Assembly (NCBI GenBank): GCA_041611095.1 | Contig: JBFINP010000006.1 | Location: 1 to 64,000 of the forward strand | Direction: 5' to 3' | Source: UBA6912 sp041611095 | GTDB lineage: Bacteria; Actinomycetota; Acidimicrobiia; Spongiisociales; UBA5794 | Length of the DNA: 64,000 bases | Shown: positions 25,426 through 32,598 of the stretch, in pieces | How positions within the stretch are numbered: the stretch's first letter is position 1 | How the letters are laid out: every line of letters begins with the position of its first letter | Position numbers and translations under genes: made by a program | Notes under the pieces: model-generated | Told to the model about the DNA's origin: nothing | The model's database searches: none | The model's input: the letters and a program-made list of their open reading frames with translations, nothing else

Positions 25426-25839
25426 ATGATCCGCTACACCAGCTCGTTGGAATCCGTAGACGAGGCCGCCCTCGCCGGCCCCTTCTTCACCGGCTGGCGC
25501 AATCCGCCCAGCCCAGCAACGCATCTCGAGGTCTTGCGGGGGAGCGACCACGTCGTGCTCGCTCGCCTCGAGGGCGACGACAGAGTCGTCGGCTTCGCCA
25601 CGGCCATCACGGACGGCGTGCTGGCGGCGTTCATCCCGCTGCTGGAGGTGGTCCCCGAGTACCGCGGTCGAGGGATCGGGAGCGAACTCGTCCGCCGAAT
25701 CATCGGTGCCGTCGGCCCGCTCTATGCAGTCGACGCCGTCTGTGACCCTGATCTCCAGCCCTTCTACCGACACCTCGGGCTCGAGCTGGGCCATGCCGTC
25801 ATGCTGCGTGACTACGCACTCCAGAGTGGACGTCGCTGA
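25426..25839 (+). CDS. GNAT-family N-acetyltransferase
   Basis: A 137-residue acetyltransferase. The acetyl-CoA pyrophosphate loop is VVPEYRGRGIGSELVRRIIG, preceded by the AAFIPLLEV strand, and PFYRHLGLELGHAVML is the usual C-terminal GNAT segment. The acceptor is unknown. Its TGA is directly followed by the ATG of the next gene (25840), so the two are probably coupled. Confidence 0.88.
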   Translation: MIRYTSSLESVDEAALAGPFFTGWRNPPSPATHLEVLRGSDHVVLARLEGDDRVVGFATAITDGVLAAFIPLLEVVPEYRGRGIGSELVRRIIGAVGPLYAVDAVCDPDLQPFYRHLGLELGHAVMLRDYALQSGRR

Positions 25840-26370
25840 ATGGCCATCGACCCGACCGCGCGTTCCGCAGCACGGCTTCAGGCCATGGCCGGCGATGAGC
25901 TGCGCAAAGGGGAGCGGATTGGCGCTGCGATTCCGGTGTGGCTTGGCGGCACCTACGTGCCCTTCCTCGGCACGATCGTCCTGGCGGTCGTGCTGGCCTC
26001 GGTTGCGGCGTCGGCAGTCGCCATCAACCGGCTCGTGACCATCGCCATCGGCGCCGCCATCGGGGCATATGTGGGCCGGCAGCTGGCGTTGCGCGCCTCC
26101 CGGGATCATCCGGTGAGGGCGCGGGCGCTTCAGGTGTTCCTCGGTGCCACCGAACGCCGCGTGATCGTCTTCGAGCCGCGCAGCTGGGGCAAACCGGCGA
26201 CGCTTGTCGCCGCGTTCCCGCTCGGTCAGGTCGCCCACCTCGAGTTCCAGAAGGGCGGGTTGGTCAGACCGAGCCGCCTCAGTTTCCTGACTCCCGCCGG
26301 TGAGCACCGCTACGAGTTCTCGGGGCTCTGGGACGTCGACTCGCTGCTCGAGGCTCTCGGCAGGAGCTGA
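25840..26370 (+). CDS. Small membrane protein of unknown function
   Basis: A 176-residue protein with two adjacent membrane stretches (YVPFLGTIVLAVVLASVAA and LVTIAIGAAIGAYVG, about residues 40-85), followed by a soluble beta-rich half (RVIVFEPRSWGKPATLVAAF, VAHLEFQKGG). I do not recognise it. It starts at the base after the GNAT stop codon. Its last 61 bp overlap the convergent glycolipid-binding-like gene. Confidence 0.65.
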   Translation: MAIDPTARSAARLQAMAGDELRKGERIGAAIPVWLGGTYVPFLGTIVLAVVLASVAASAVAINRLVTIAIGAAIGAYVGRQLALRASRDHPVRARALQVFLGATERRVIVFEPRSWGKPATLVAAFPLGQVAHLEFQKGGLVRPSRLSFLTPAGEHRYEFSGLWDVDSLLEALGRS

Positions 26371-26936
26371 TCCGGCGACGTACCGACGGTTGGCGACGCA
26401 ACGTTGTGCCACAGCCCTTCGTAGCTGGCCACGAGGCCGTCTCCATCCACGGTGAGGTCGGCGCTGAACGTCCCGGACGAGAACCGGTACCGGTTCTCGG
26501 CGAGGCGCCGGTAGCTCTGTGTACGCCGGGTCACGGCGTGTCCCGGGAAGTCCACGTACGCGACGCTGATCTCTGCGGACTCGCCCACGGCCAGACCGAG
26601 CCGCCGGATCGCAAGGGTGTTGGTGGCGGGTGTCCATGCCAGATCGACGTCGACGGCGCCGTACAGATCGAGGATCGGGTTGTCTGCGACGTTCCATCCA
26701 CCGTCTCCGTCGGCGTTCAGGGCCATGCGCCGGTCACCCGATGCGCCCTGGACATGTGCACCCACCGTCCTCGTACGCCACTTGCGGTCGGTTACGACCG
26801 AGTAGCGGATCTCGTAGGGCTCGCCATCGGTGACGAGGAGCGCCGTGCCGACGAGCCGGTGACCGTCCGGAACTGCGTCCACGACGCAGCGATCGAGACC
26901 GAGACCGTCGAGACGCTGCCACATGGCGACTGGCAT
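26310..26936 (-). CDS. Putative glycolipid-binding protein (DUF1089 family)
   Basis: A 208-residue protein matching the Glycolipid_bind (DUF1089) family: VDLAWTPATNTLAIRRLGL, GESAEISVAYVDFPGH and SYRRLAENRYRF are characteristic. The name comes from structural resemblance in the family; real ligand unknown. TAGGCT (26943-26948, minus) ends 6 nt before the ATG. The 3' end overlaps the convergent gene by 61 bp, unusual for this compact but mostly non-overlapping region; both frames look genuine. Confidence 0.85.
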   Translation of the reverse strand: MPVAMWQRLDGLGLDRCVVDAVPDGHRLVGTALLVTDGEPYEIRYSVVTDRKWRTRTVGAHVQGASGDRRMALNADGDGGWNVADNPILDLYGAVDVDLAWTPATNTLAIRRLGLAVGESAEISVAYVDFPGHAVTRRTQSYRRLAENRYRFSSGTFSADLTVDGDGLVASYEGLWHNVASPTVGTSPDQLLPRASSSESTSQSPENS

Positions 26937-27018
26937 TCGTGCAGCCTAGGCCGGGAGCTCGACTGCACTCCTCGTGGGGCGGGCCGATAGGGTGGGCGGC
27001 GCGACGGAGCGCTACCCC

Positions 27019-28164
27019 ATGACGCAATCGAGCGACCTCAACCCCGATCGAACTGTGGCCGGCACCGAAGAGGAGCCTGCGGCCCGCGTCCCGTGGAAAC
27101 GGGCCGGTCAGAGCCTGCTCTCGATCGTCATCGTCGTGGGCATCTTCGCCGGTGTCATGCCACGGATCGCCGACTACCCCGACGTTTGGGCGACGGTGCA
27201 GGATCTGACGTGGTTGGAGGCGACCTCGTTGCTCCTCCTCGCCCTGTGGAACCTCGCCACCTACTGGTTCGTCATCGTCGCCGCGCTGCCCGGCCTCCGA
27301 CTACGCGAGGCGGCTGTCGTCAACCAGGCGTCCACGGCTGTGTCCAACACGTTGCCTGGAGGAGGGGCGATCGGCGTGGGCGTGACCGTCGCCATGTTGA
27401 CGTCGTGGGGTTTCACCATCGCTGCGATCACCCGGTCGGCGCTGGTGACGGGCATCTGGAACAACTTCGTGAAGCTCGGGATGCCGGTGGTTGCGCTAGC
27501 ACTCTTGGCGCTCGAAGGTGGGATCACCCCGGGCCGGATCGCTGCGGCGGCGATTGGCATCGGCGCGCTCATCGGCGCCATCGTGCTGTTCGGTCTCGTC
27601 CTCAAGAGCGAGCGGCTCGCTCGGTCGATCGGCAACGGACTGGGGACGGCCGTCAACAAGCTGAGGTCGCTGGCTCGCCGTGAACCGACCGATGGCTGGG
27701 GCGACCGCGCCGCACGGTTCCGCGCCGAGACCGTCGGCTTCCTGCGGCACCGGTGGCTGCAACTGACGTGGACGAGCATCGTCAGCCACGGCTCCTTGTA
27801 CATCGTGCTCCTCGTCACGCTCCGGCACGTCGGAGTGTCCCAGCAGGAGTTGAGCTGGATCCAGGTGCTGGCGGCGTTCTCGTTCGTCCGGCTCATATCG
27901 GCGCTGCCCATCACCCCGGGCGGTGTCGGCGTGGTCGAGCTCGGGTATGCAGCGGCACTCACGATCGGCCTCGATCCCATGACGAAGGCGCAGGTGGTCG
28001 CGGCGATCCTCGTGTTCCGGGTCATCACGTACGCAGTTCCCATCCCGTTGGGAGCCACCTCGTACGTGATCTGGCGGCGCAACCGCACGTGGAGGCTGTC
28101 GACGGACGAGCGTGCCGTCCTCGCGGGGGATGCCTACGAGTCGCCCGAGCCGGCCGCACCGTAG
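27019..28164 (+). CDS. Flippase-like integral membrane protein (LPG synthase TM / AglD-YbhN family)
   Basis: A 381-residue protein with about eight membrane segments, in the family named for the membrane part of lysylphosphatidylglycerol synthase. Landmarks: LPGGGAIGVGVTVAMLTSWG, SLYIVLLVTLRHVG, FVRLISALPITPGGVGVVEL (the conserved P-G-G-x-G) and FRVITYAVPIPLGATSYV. Such proteins lack the aminoacyl-transfer domain and are thought to move or anchor lipid intermediates. The N-terminal 40 residues are hydrophilic. ATG 27019 was preferred to 26974. Its 3' end overlaps the convergent PAP2 gene by 31 bp. Confidence 0.83.
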   Translation: MTQSSDLNPDRTVAGTEEEPAARVPWKRAGQSLLSIVIVVGIFAGVMPRIADYPDVWATVQDLTWLEATSLLLLALWNLATYWFVIVAALPGLRLREAAVVNQASTAVSNTLPGGGAIGVGVTVAMLTSWGFTIAAITRSALVTGIWNNFVKLGMPVVALALLALEGGITPGRIAAAAIGIGALIGAIVLFGLVLKSERLARSIGNGLGTAVNKLRSLARREPTDGWGDRAARFRAETVGFLRHRWLQLTWTSIVSHGSLYIVLLVTLRHVGVSQQELSWIQVLAAFSFVRLISALPITPGGVGVVELGYAAALTIGLDPMTKAQVVAAILVFRVITYAVPIPLGATSYVIWRRNRTWRLSTDERAVLAGDAYESPEPAAP

Positions 28165-28868
28165 CCCGTGGCCGCCGCCTCGGTGATGCGGGGCACCGCA
28201 CGGAACCGCTCCACGATGATCGCCGCGACGATCGCCGACGCCGCTCCGAACGCGACACCGGCGACGACGTCGGTGAACCAGTGGGCCCCCAGGTAGACGC
28301 GGCTTCCCGCCATGACGAAGGCGAACGCCGCTGCCGCGATCTCGAGATTGCGGCGGGCAGGGCCGGCGGGTACGAAGATGATGACCAGCGAGAGAGCGAC
28401 GACCGCACCGGCCGTAGCGTGGCCGGACGGGAAGGCCGCGGTGACGCTCTCCACGAGCGCAACCGGGGGTCGAGGCCGTCCGTAGGCCGCTTTGAGGATG
28501 CCGATGAAGGGATCGGAGAGGGCTGCGGCGAGAAGCCAGACGGCGAGCCCCGCCCAACGGCGACGCACCGAGAGGTACACGGCGACCACGGCCCGAAGCG
28601 GCCACACGAGCCAAGCGCTGCCGATGAACGCCATGGCATGTGCCAGCACGGTCAGCGGACCCCATTTGATCGGATAGATCCAGTCGTAGAGCTGCTCGTC
28701 GAACGCGTAGATGGCGTCACGAACCGGCGGGATCGCCATCGCCACGAACAACGTCCCGGCGATGATCCACAAGAGCACGACGAAGCGGACCGCCCTGGGG
28801 TGGTCGTGGAGGAGGAGCGCCTCGACACCGTGGTGTCCATCGTCGGGCGTGTGCACCGAAGCCGTCAT
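28134..28868 (-). CDS. PAP2-family membrane phosphatase
   Basis: A 244-residue membrane phosphatase with the three PAP2 motifs: KAAYGRPRPP, AAFPSGHATAGA and GSRVYLGAHWFTDVVAG. Five or six membrane helices. Relatives dephosphorylate undecaprenyl pyrophosphate or phosphatidic acid on the outer face of the membrane. ATG 28868 opens the homologous region (the frame continues upstream inside serC and is not coding there). It converges on the flippase-like gene with a 31-bp overlap; a lipid-carrier link between the two is only suggestive. Confidence 0.88.
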   Translation of the reverse strand: MTASVHTPDDGHHGVEALLLHDHPRAVRFVVLLWIIAGTLFVAMAIPPVRDAIYAFDEQLYDWIYPIKWGPLTVLAHAMAFIGSAWLVWPLRAVVAVYLSVRRRWAGLAVWLLAAALSDPFIGILKAAYGRPRPPVALVESVTAAFPSGHATAGAVVALSLVIIFVPAGPARRNLEIAAAAFAFVMAGSRVYLGAHWFTDVVAGVAFGAASAIVAAIIVERFRAVPRITEAAATGYGAAGSGDS

Positions 28869-28921
28869 CAGGTTCCAGTCTCGCAAAGGGTCGGAGCTAG
28901 CGCCATGCCGGACCGCCGCGT

Positions 28922-30046
28922 TCAGGGCCGGAGGCGCTCGACGATGTGGTCGATGGCGCTCGTCAGCGTTGCGACGTCGTCGGGATCGATGTTGGGGAAA
29001 CACGCGATGCGGAGCTGGTTGCGGCCGAGCTTGCGGTATCCGAAGGTATCGACGATTCCGTTCGCGCGGAGCACCGCCTCGACGGCGTCGGCGCTGACGT
29101 CCTCGGCGAGATCGATGGTTGCGACGGTCATGCTGCGCATGGCGGGATCGGCCACGAAGGGGCGGGCGTAGCCGGAAGCATCGGCCCATGCATACAGAGT
29201 GCGTGACGACCGTCCCGAGCGATCCTGTGCCCAGGCGAGGCCTCCGCGCTCCAGCATGCGGTCGATCTGGTGGGCCAGGAGGAACAGCGTGGCCGAGGAA
29301 GGCGTGTTGTAGGTCTGGTTCTTGCGCGAGTTGTCCACGGCCAGCTGGAGATCGAGGAACGGCGGCCGCCACCGGCCGCTCGCAGCGATCGCGTCGATGC
29401 GGGCGAGTGCAGCCGGCGAGCAGAGCGACAGCCAGAGCCCTCCTTCGGACCCGAGTGCTTTCTGAGGGGAGAAGTAGTAGGCATCGAACGCCGCCGGCCC
29501 GACCGGGGCGACGCCCGCCGCCGAGGTGGCATCGACGAGCACGAGACCTTCCGCTCCGGCGGGCCGCTCGATCGGCATCATCACGCCGGTGGACGTCTCG
29601 TTGTGGGTCAGTGCGTAGACGTCGACGTCGGCTGTCGGTTGCGGCAGCGGATGCGTGCCGGGAGGAGACTCGATCAGCTCGGGGTCCTCGAGATGGGGGG
29701 CTCCTGCGGTGACCGCGGCGAACTTCCCCGAGAACTCGCCGAACACGAGGTGCTGGCTCCTGCGCTCGACGAGACCAAACGCGGCCACATCCCAGAACGC
29801 CGTGGCCCCGCCGACACCGAGAACCACCTCGTAGCCGTCGGGCAGCTCGTACAACTCGGCCAGCCCGCGGCGCACCCTGGCCACGACGTCGCGGACGGGT
29901 CGCTGCCGGTGGCTCGTTCCCAGGTAGGTCGTTCCGGTGGCGGCGAGTGCTGCGACGGCCTCGGGGTCGACGTTGGAAGGCCCCGACCCGAACCGGCCGT
30001 CACGCGGTATCAGGTGCGGGGGGAGGGTGATCTCGGGCGGCGCCAT
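28922..30046 (-). CDS. serC: Phosphoserine aminotransferase (mycobacterial type)
   Basis: A 374-residue PLP enzyme converting 3-phosphohydroxypyruvate to phosphoserine in serine biosynthesis. It matches the actinobacterial SerC subtype: FGSGPSNVDPEAV near the start, YLGTSHRQRPVRDVV, LTHNETSTGV, VDATSAAGVAP, and DAYYFSPQKALGSEGGLWL with the PLP Lys at residue 196. Full length. It faces the aminotransferase gene divergently with 66 bp between starts, and ends 53 bp before the PAP2 gene start. Confidence 0.94.
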   Translation of the reverse strand: MAPPEITLPPHLIPRDGRFGSGPSNVDPEAVAALAATGTTYLGTSHRQRPVRDVVARVRRGLAELYELPDGYEVVLGVGGATAFWDVAAFGLVERRSQHLVFGEFSGKFAAVTAGAPHLEDPELIESPPGTHPLPQPTADVDVYALTHNETSTGVMMPIERPAGAEGLVLVDATSAAGVAPVGPAAFDAYYFSPQKALGSEGGLWLSLCSPAALARIDAIAASGRWRPPFLDLQLAVDNSRKNQTYNTPSSATLFLLAHQIDRMLERGGLAWAQDRSGRSSRTLYAWADASGYARPFVADPAMRSMTVATIDLAEDVSADAVEAVLRANGIVDTFGYRKLGRNQLRIACFPNIDPDDVATLTSAIDHIVERLRP

Positions 30047-30112
30047 CGTCCTGTCCGTTGGTTAGGGTGCAGCACTCGGAGATGCCGGGTTGCCCGGCGG
30101 AGGGTAGTGAGC

Positions 30113-31306
30113 ATGAGCGAGCTCTCACAGCGTGTCCAGGCGCTGGCCGAGTCGGCCACGATGGCGATCGACGGCAAGGCCAAGGCGATGCGCGCCGCAG
30201 GGGAGCCGATCATCGGCTACGGAGCCGGCGAGCCCGACTTCCCTACGCCAGCCTTCATCGTCGCTGCGGCCGCCGAGGCCGTCGTCGACCCCCGCTGGCA
30301 CCGCTACACCCCGGCGGCCGGGCTTCCCGAGCTGCGACAGGCTGTAGCCGTCAAGACGGCCCGGGACTCAGGCCTTGAGGTCGAGCCCGAGCAGGTCGTG
30401 ATCACCAACGGCGGCAAGCATGCGGTCTACGCCGGGTTCCAGGTGCTCGTGGACCCGGGCGACGAGGTGCTGCTGCCGGCGCCGTACTGGGTGACGTACC
30501 CGGAGGCGATCCGGCTCGCCGGAGGGACGCCGATCGTGGTGCCTGCGGACGCGGGGTCCGGCCATCGAGTGACTGTCGACGAGCTCGAGCGGGCCCGGAC
30601 GGAGCGGACGAAGATGCTCGTCTTCGTCTCGCCGTCGAACCCGAGCGGTGCGGTGTATCCCCAAGACGAGGTTCGCGCCATCGGCGAGTGGGCCGCACGG
30701 CACGGGATCTGGGTGCTGACGGACGAGATCTACGAGCACCTCGTCTACGGAGGGGCCTCCGCGGCATCACTGCCGGTGGTGGCGCCCGAGGCCGCTGAAC
30801 GCTGCGTCGTGGTGAACGGCGTCGCCAAGACCTACGCCATGACGGGCTGGCGCGTGGGCTGGCTCATCGGGCCACGCGCCGTCGCTGCGGGAGCGACGCG
30901 ACTGCAATCCCACACGACCTCGAACGTCAACAACATCGCACAAGTTGCAGCACTCGCCGCTGTCTCCGGGCCGCTTGATGCCGTGTACGCCATGCGCGAT
31001 GCGTTCGACCGGCGGCGAGGGAAGATGCACGACATGCTGAATGCGGTGCCCGGCATCGTGTGCCCGGAGCCGCAGGGCGCCTTCTATGCCTTCCCGTCGG
31101 CGGAAGGCCTTCTCGGTCGCGATCTCGGTGGCTCCGTAGCCGGATCGACGCTGGAGCTGGCTGCACTGCTCCTCGATCGCATCAAGATCGCCGTGGTGCC
31201 CGGCGAGCCGTTCGGGGCACCGGGGAGTCTCCGCTTGTCGTATGCGCTGGGCGACGACGACTTGGTCGAAGGTCTCGCCCGCCTCCAGGAGTTCGTCGGG
31301 GACTGA
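30113..31306 (+). CDS. Class I pyridoxal-phosphate aminotransferase (aspartate aminotransferase-like)
   Basis: A 397-residue fold-type I aminotransferase. GYGAGEPDFPTP is the substrate-arm signature, APYWVTYPE and SPSNPSGAVY follow, DEIYEHLVYG holds the PLP Asp, and VVNGVAKTYAMTGWRVGWL has the Schiff-base Lys at residue 239. Subgroup text is nearest to bacterial aspartate/prephenate aminotransferases. ATG 30113 begins the homology; a longer frame upstream is a shadow of serC. GGAGGGTAGTGAGC provides a ribosome site and TAGGGT at 30063-30068 a candidate -10 with a leader of about 40 nt. Confidence 0.93.
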   Translation: MSELSQRVQALAESATMAIDGKAKAMRAAGEPIIGYGAGEPDFPTPAFIVAAAAEAVVDPRWHRYTPAAGLPELRQAVAVKTARDSGLEVEPEQVVITNGGKHAVYAGFQVLVDPGDEVLLPAPYWVTYPEAIRLAGGTPIVVPADAGSGHRVTVDELERARTERTKMLVFVSPSNPSGAVYPQDEVRAIGEWAARHGIWVLTDEIYEHLVYGGASAASLPVVAPEAAERCVVVNGVAKTYAMTGWRVGWLIGPRAVAAGATRLQSHTTSNVNNIAQVAALAAVSGPLDAVYAMRDAFDRRRGKMHDMLNAVPGIVCPEPQGAFYAFPSAEGLLGRDLGGSVAGSTLELAALLLDRIKIAVVPGEPFGAPGSLRLSYALGDDDLVEGLARLQEFVGD

Positions 31307-31330
31307 CGGTTCGGTGGCTGCGGGGCCCGA

Positions 31331-32479
31331 TCAATTCGGAAGCGCACGGAGCACGTGGGCCCACGCCTCCCCGCCCGGGTCGAGCACGTGGAAGTGGCCT
31401 GCACCGGCCAGCTCGACGTACTCGACTTCGGCACCGGCTGCGGCAGCCGCCGTCACGTACGACCGCGACTGGCTCGCCGGCACGAGCGTATCGGCGTCTC
31501 CGTGGATCATGAGCCGATGCAGGGAAGGGGACGGCGAGGCGATGGGCGACGCAGCCGAGTAGGCCGCCTCGCGATCCTCGGGCGCCCCGTCCATGTACAG
31601 CTCGACGATGCCGCCGTCGAGGCCCTCTGCGTGGGCGGCTGCGAGATCGGTGATCGGAGCCAGCCCGACGACGAGCGCCGGCGGCGTGGTGGCGGCGGCG
31701 GCCGCCGTGAGGGCGAGCTGGGCGCCGGCGGAGTGCCCGACGAGCACGAGCCGGTCGGGGTCGACGTCGGAGCGCGCCTGAAGCGTCTCGATCGCATCCA
31801 GGACGTCCACGCCCGAGATCGGCCACCCCCCACCGGTGTCGAGGCGGCGATACTCGACGTTCGCCGTCATCCACCCACGCCGGTAGAGGGCGACCGCGAG
31901 CGTGTCGATGGTGTCCCTGCCCCATTCGCCTCGCCAGAATCCACCGTGGAGGAAGATGCCCACCGGATGGGGTCCCGCACCTGCGGGGATACGGAGATCC
32001 ATGACCTGATGCTCGGTCTCTCCGTAGATCAATGGTTCCGGCGGCGCCGTCGTCAGATTGACGAGAGCCCGCATCGCATCGCGATAGCCGGTGATGCCCC
32101 GCCCATATATCGACGCCAGACAGGCGGGAGCGATGACGGAGTGGCGCCGCCACGCCTCGCGCTTCATGACGTTCGAGATGTGGACCTCGACGGTGGGGAG
32201 CGAGGTCGCCACGATCGCATCGTGCAGGGCGTAGCTCGTGTGCGTCAAGGCTCCGGCATTGATGACGACGCCGTCGACGCCATTCCGTTCGTCGTGGAGC
32301 CGGTCGATCAAGGCACCCTCGTGGTTCGACTGGAACGGGGCCACCTCGAGTCCGAGTCGTTCTCCCCAAGCGGTGAGGTTGCGCTCGAGGTCTGCAAGTG
32401 TCGTGGCGCCGTAGACCTCGGGCTCGCGAGTTCCCAACAGGTTCAGGTTCGGGCCGTTGAGCACGAGGACTCGCTGCAT
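31331..32479 (-). CDS. Fusion: type II 3-dehydroquinase (AroQ) plus kynurenine-formamidase-like alpha/beta hydrolase
   Basis: A 382-residue two-enzyme fusion. Residues 1-140 are AroQ: LNGPNLNLLGTREPEVYG with catalytic Tyr23, FQSNHEGALIDRLHD, VINAGALTHTSYALHDA, and VEVHISNVMKREAWRRHS with the catalytic His100. Residues 145-382 are an alpha/beta hydrolase of the HGGxW formamidase/esterase class: FLHGGFWRGEW, VLVGHSAGAQLAL (Ser250), IHGDADTLVP (Asp) and AGAGHFHVLDP (His). Both active sites look intact. TACGCT (32486-32491, minus) ends 6 nt before ATG 32479, fixing the start. AroQ normally stands alone at about 145 residues. Confidence 0.9.
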   Translation of the reverse strand: MQRVLVLNGPNLNLLGTREPEVYGATTLADLERNLTAWGERLGLEVAPFQSNHEGALIDRLHDERNGVDGVVINAGALTHTSYALHDAIVATSLPTVEVHISNVMKREAWRRHSVIAPACLASIYGRGITGYRDAMRALVNLTTAPPEPLIYGETEHQVMDLRIPAGAGPHPVGIFLHGGFWRGEWGRDTIDTLAVALYRRGWMTANVEYRRLDTGGGWPISGVDVLDAIETLQARSDVDPDRLVLVGHSAGAQLALTAAAAATTPPALVVGLAPITDLAAAHAEGLDGGIVELYMDGAPEDREAAYSAASPIASPSPSLHRLMIHGDADTLVPASQSRSYVTAAAAAGAEVEYVELAGAGHFHVLDPGGEAWAHVLRALPN

Positions 32480-32585
32480 CGAGCCAGCGTATGCAGCTCG
32501 GCCACCACCCGCCAATGGACGCACCCGCGGCGGGAAGCGGCTAGCTTGAGCCCACGGCGAACCGATCGCTCGCCGTATCAGGGAA

Positions 32586-32598
32586 GGAGGCTCCCTCC
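32586..32598 (+). promoter_or_regulatory. Self-complementary ribosome-binding site of the binding-protein gene
   Basis: GGAGG (32586-32590), the Shine-Dalgarno sequence of the GTG at 32599, can pair with CCTCC (32594-32598) across a 3-nt loop, a 5-bp hairpin that would hide it. An opening factor or ribosome arrival could make translation conditional. Confidence 0.4.
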
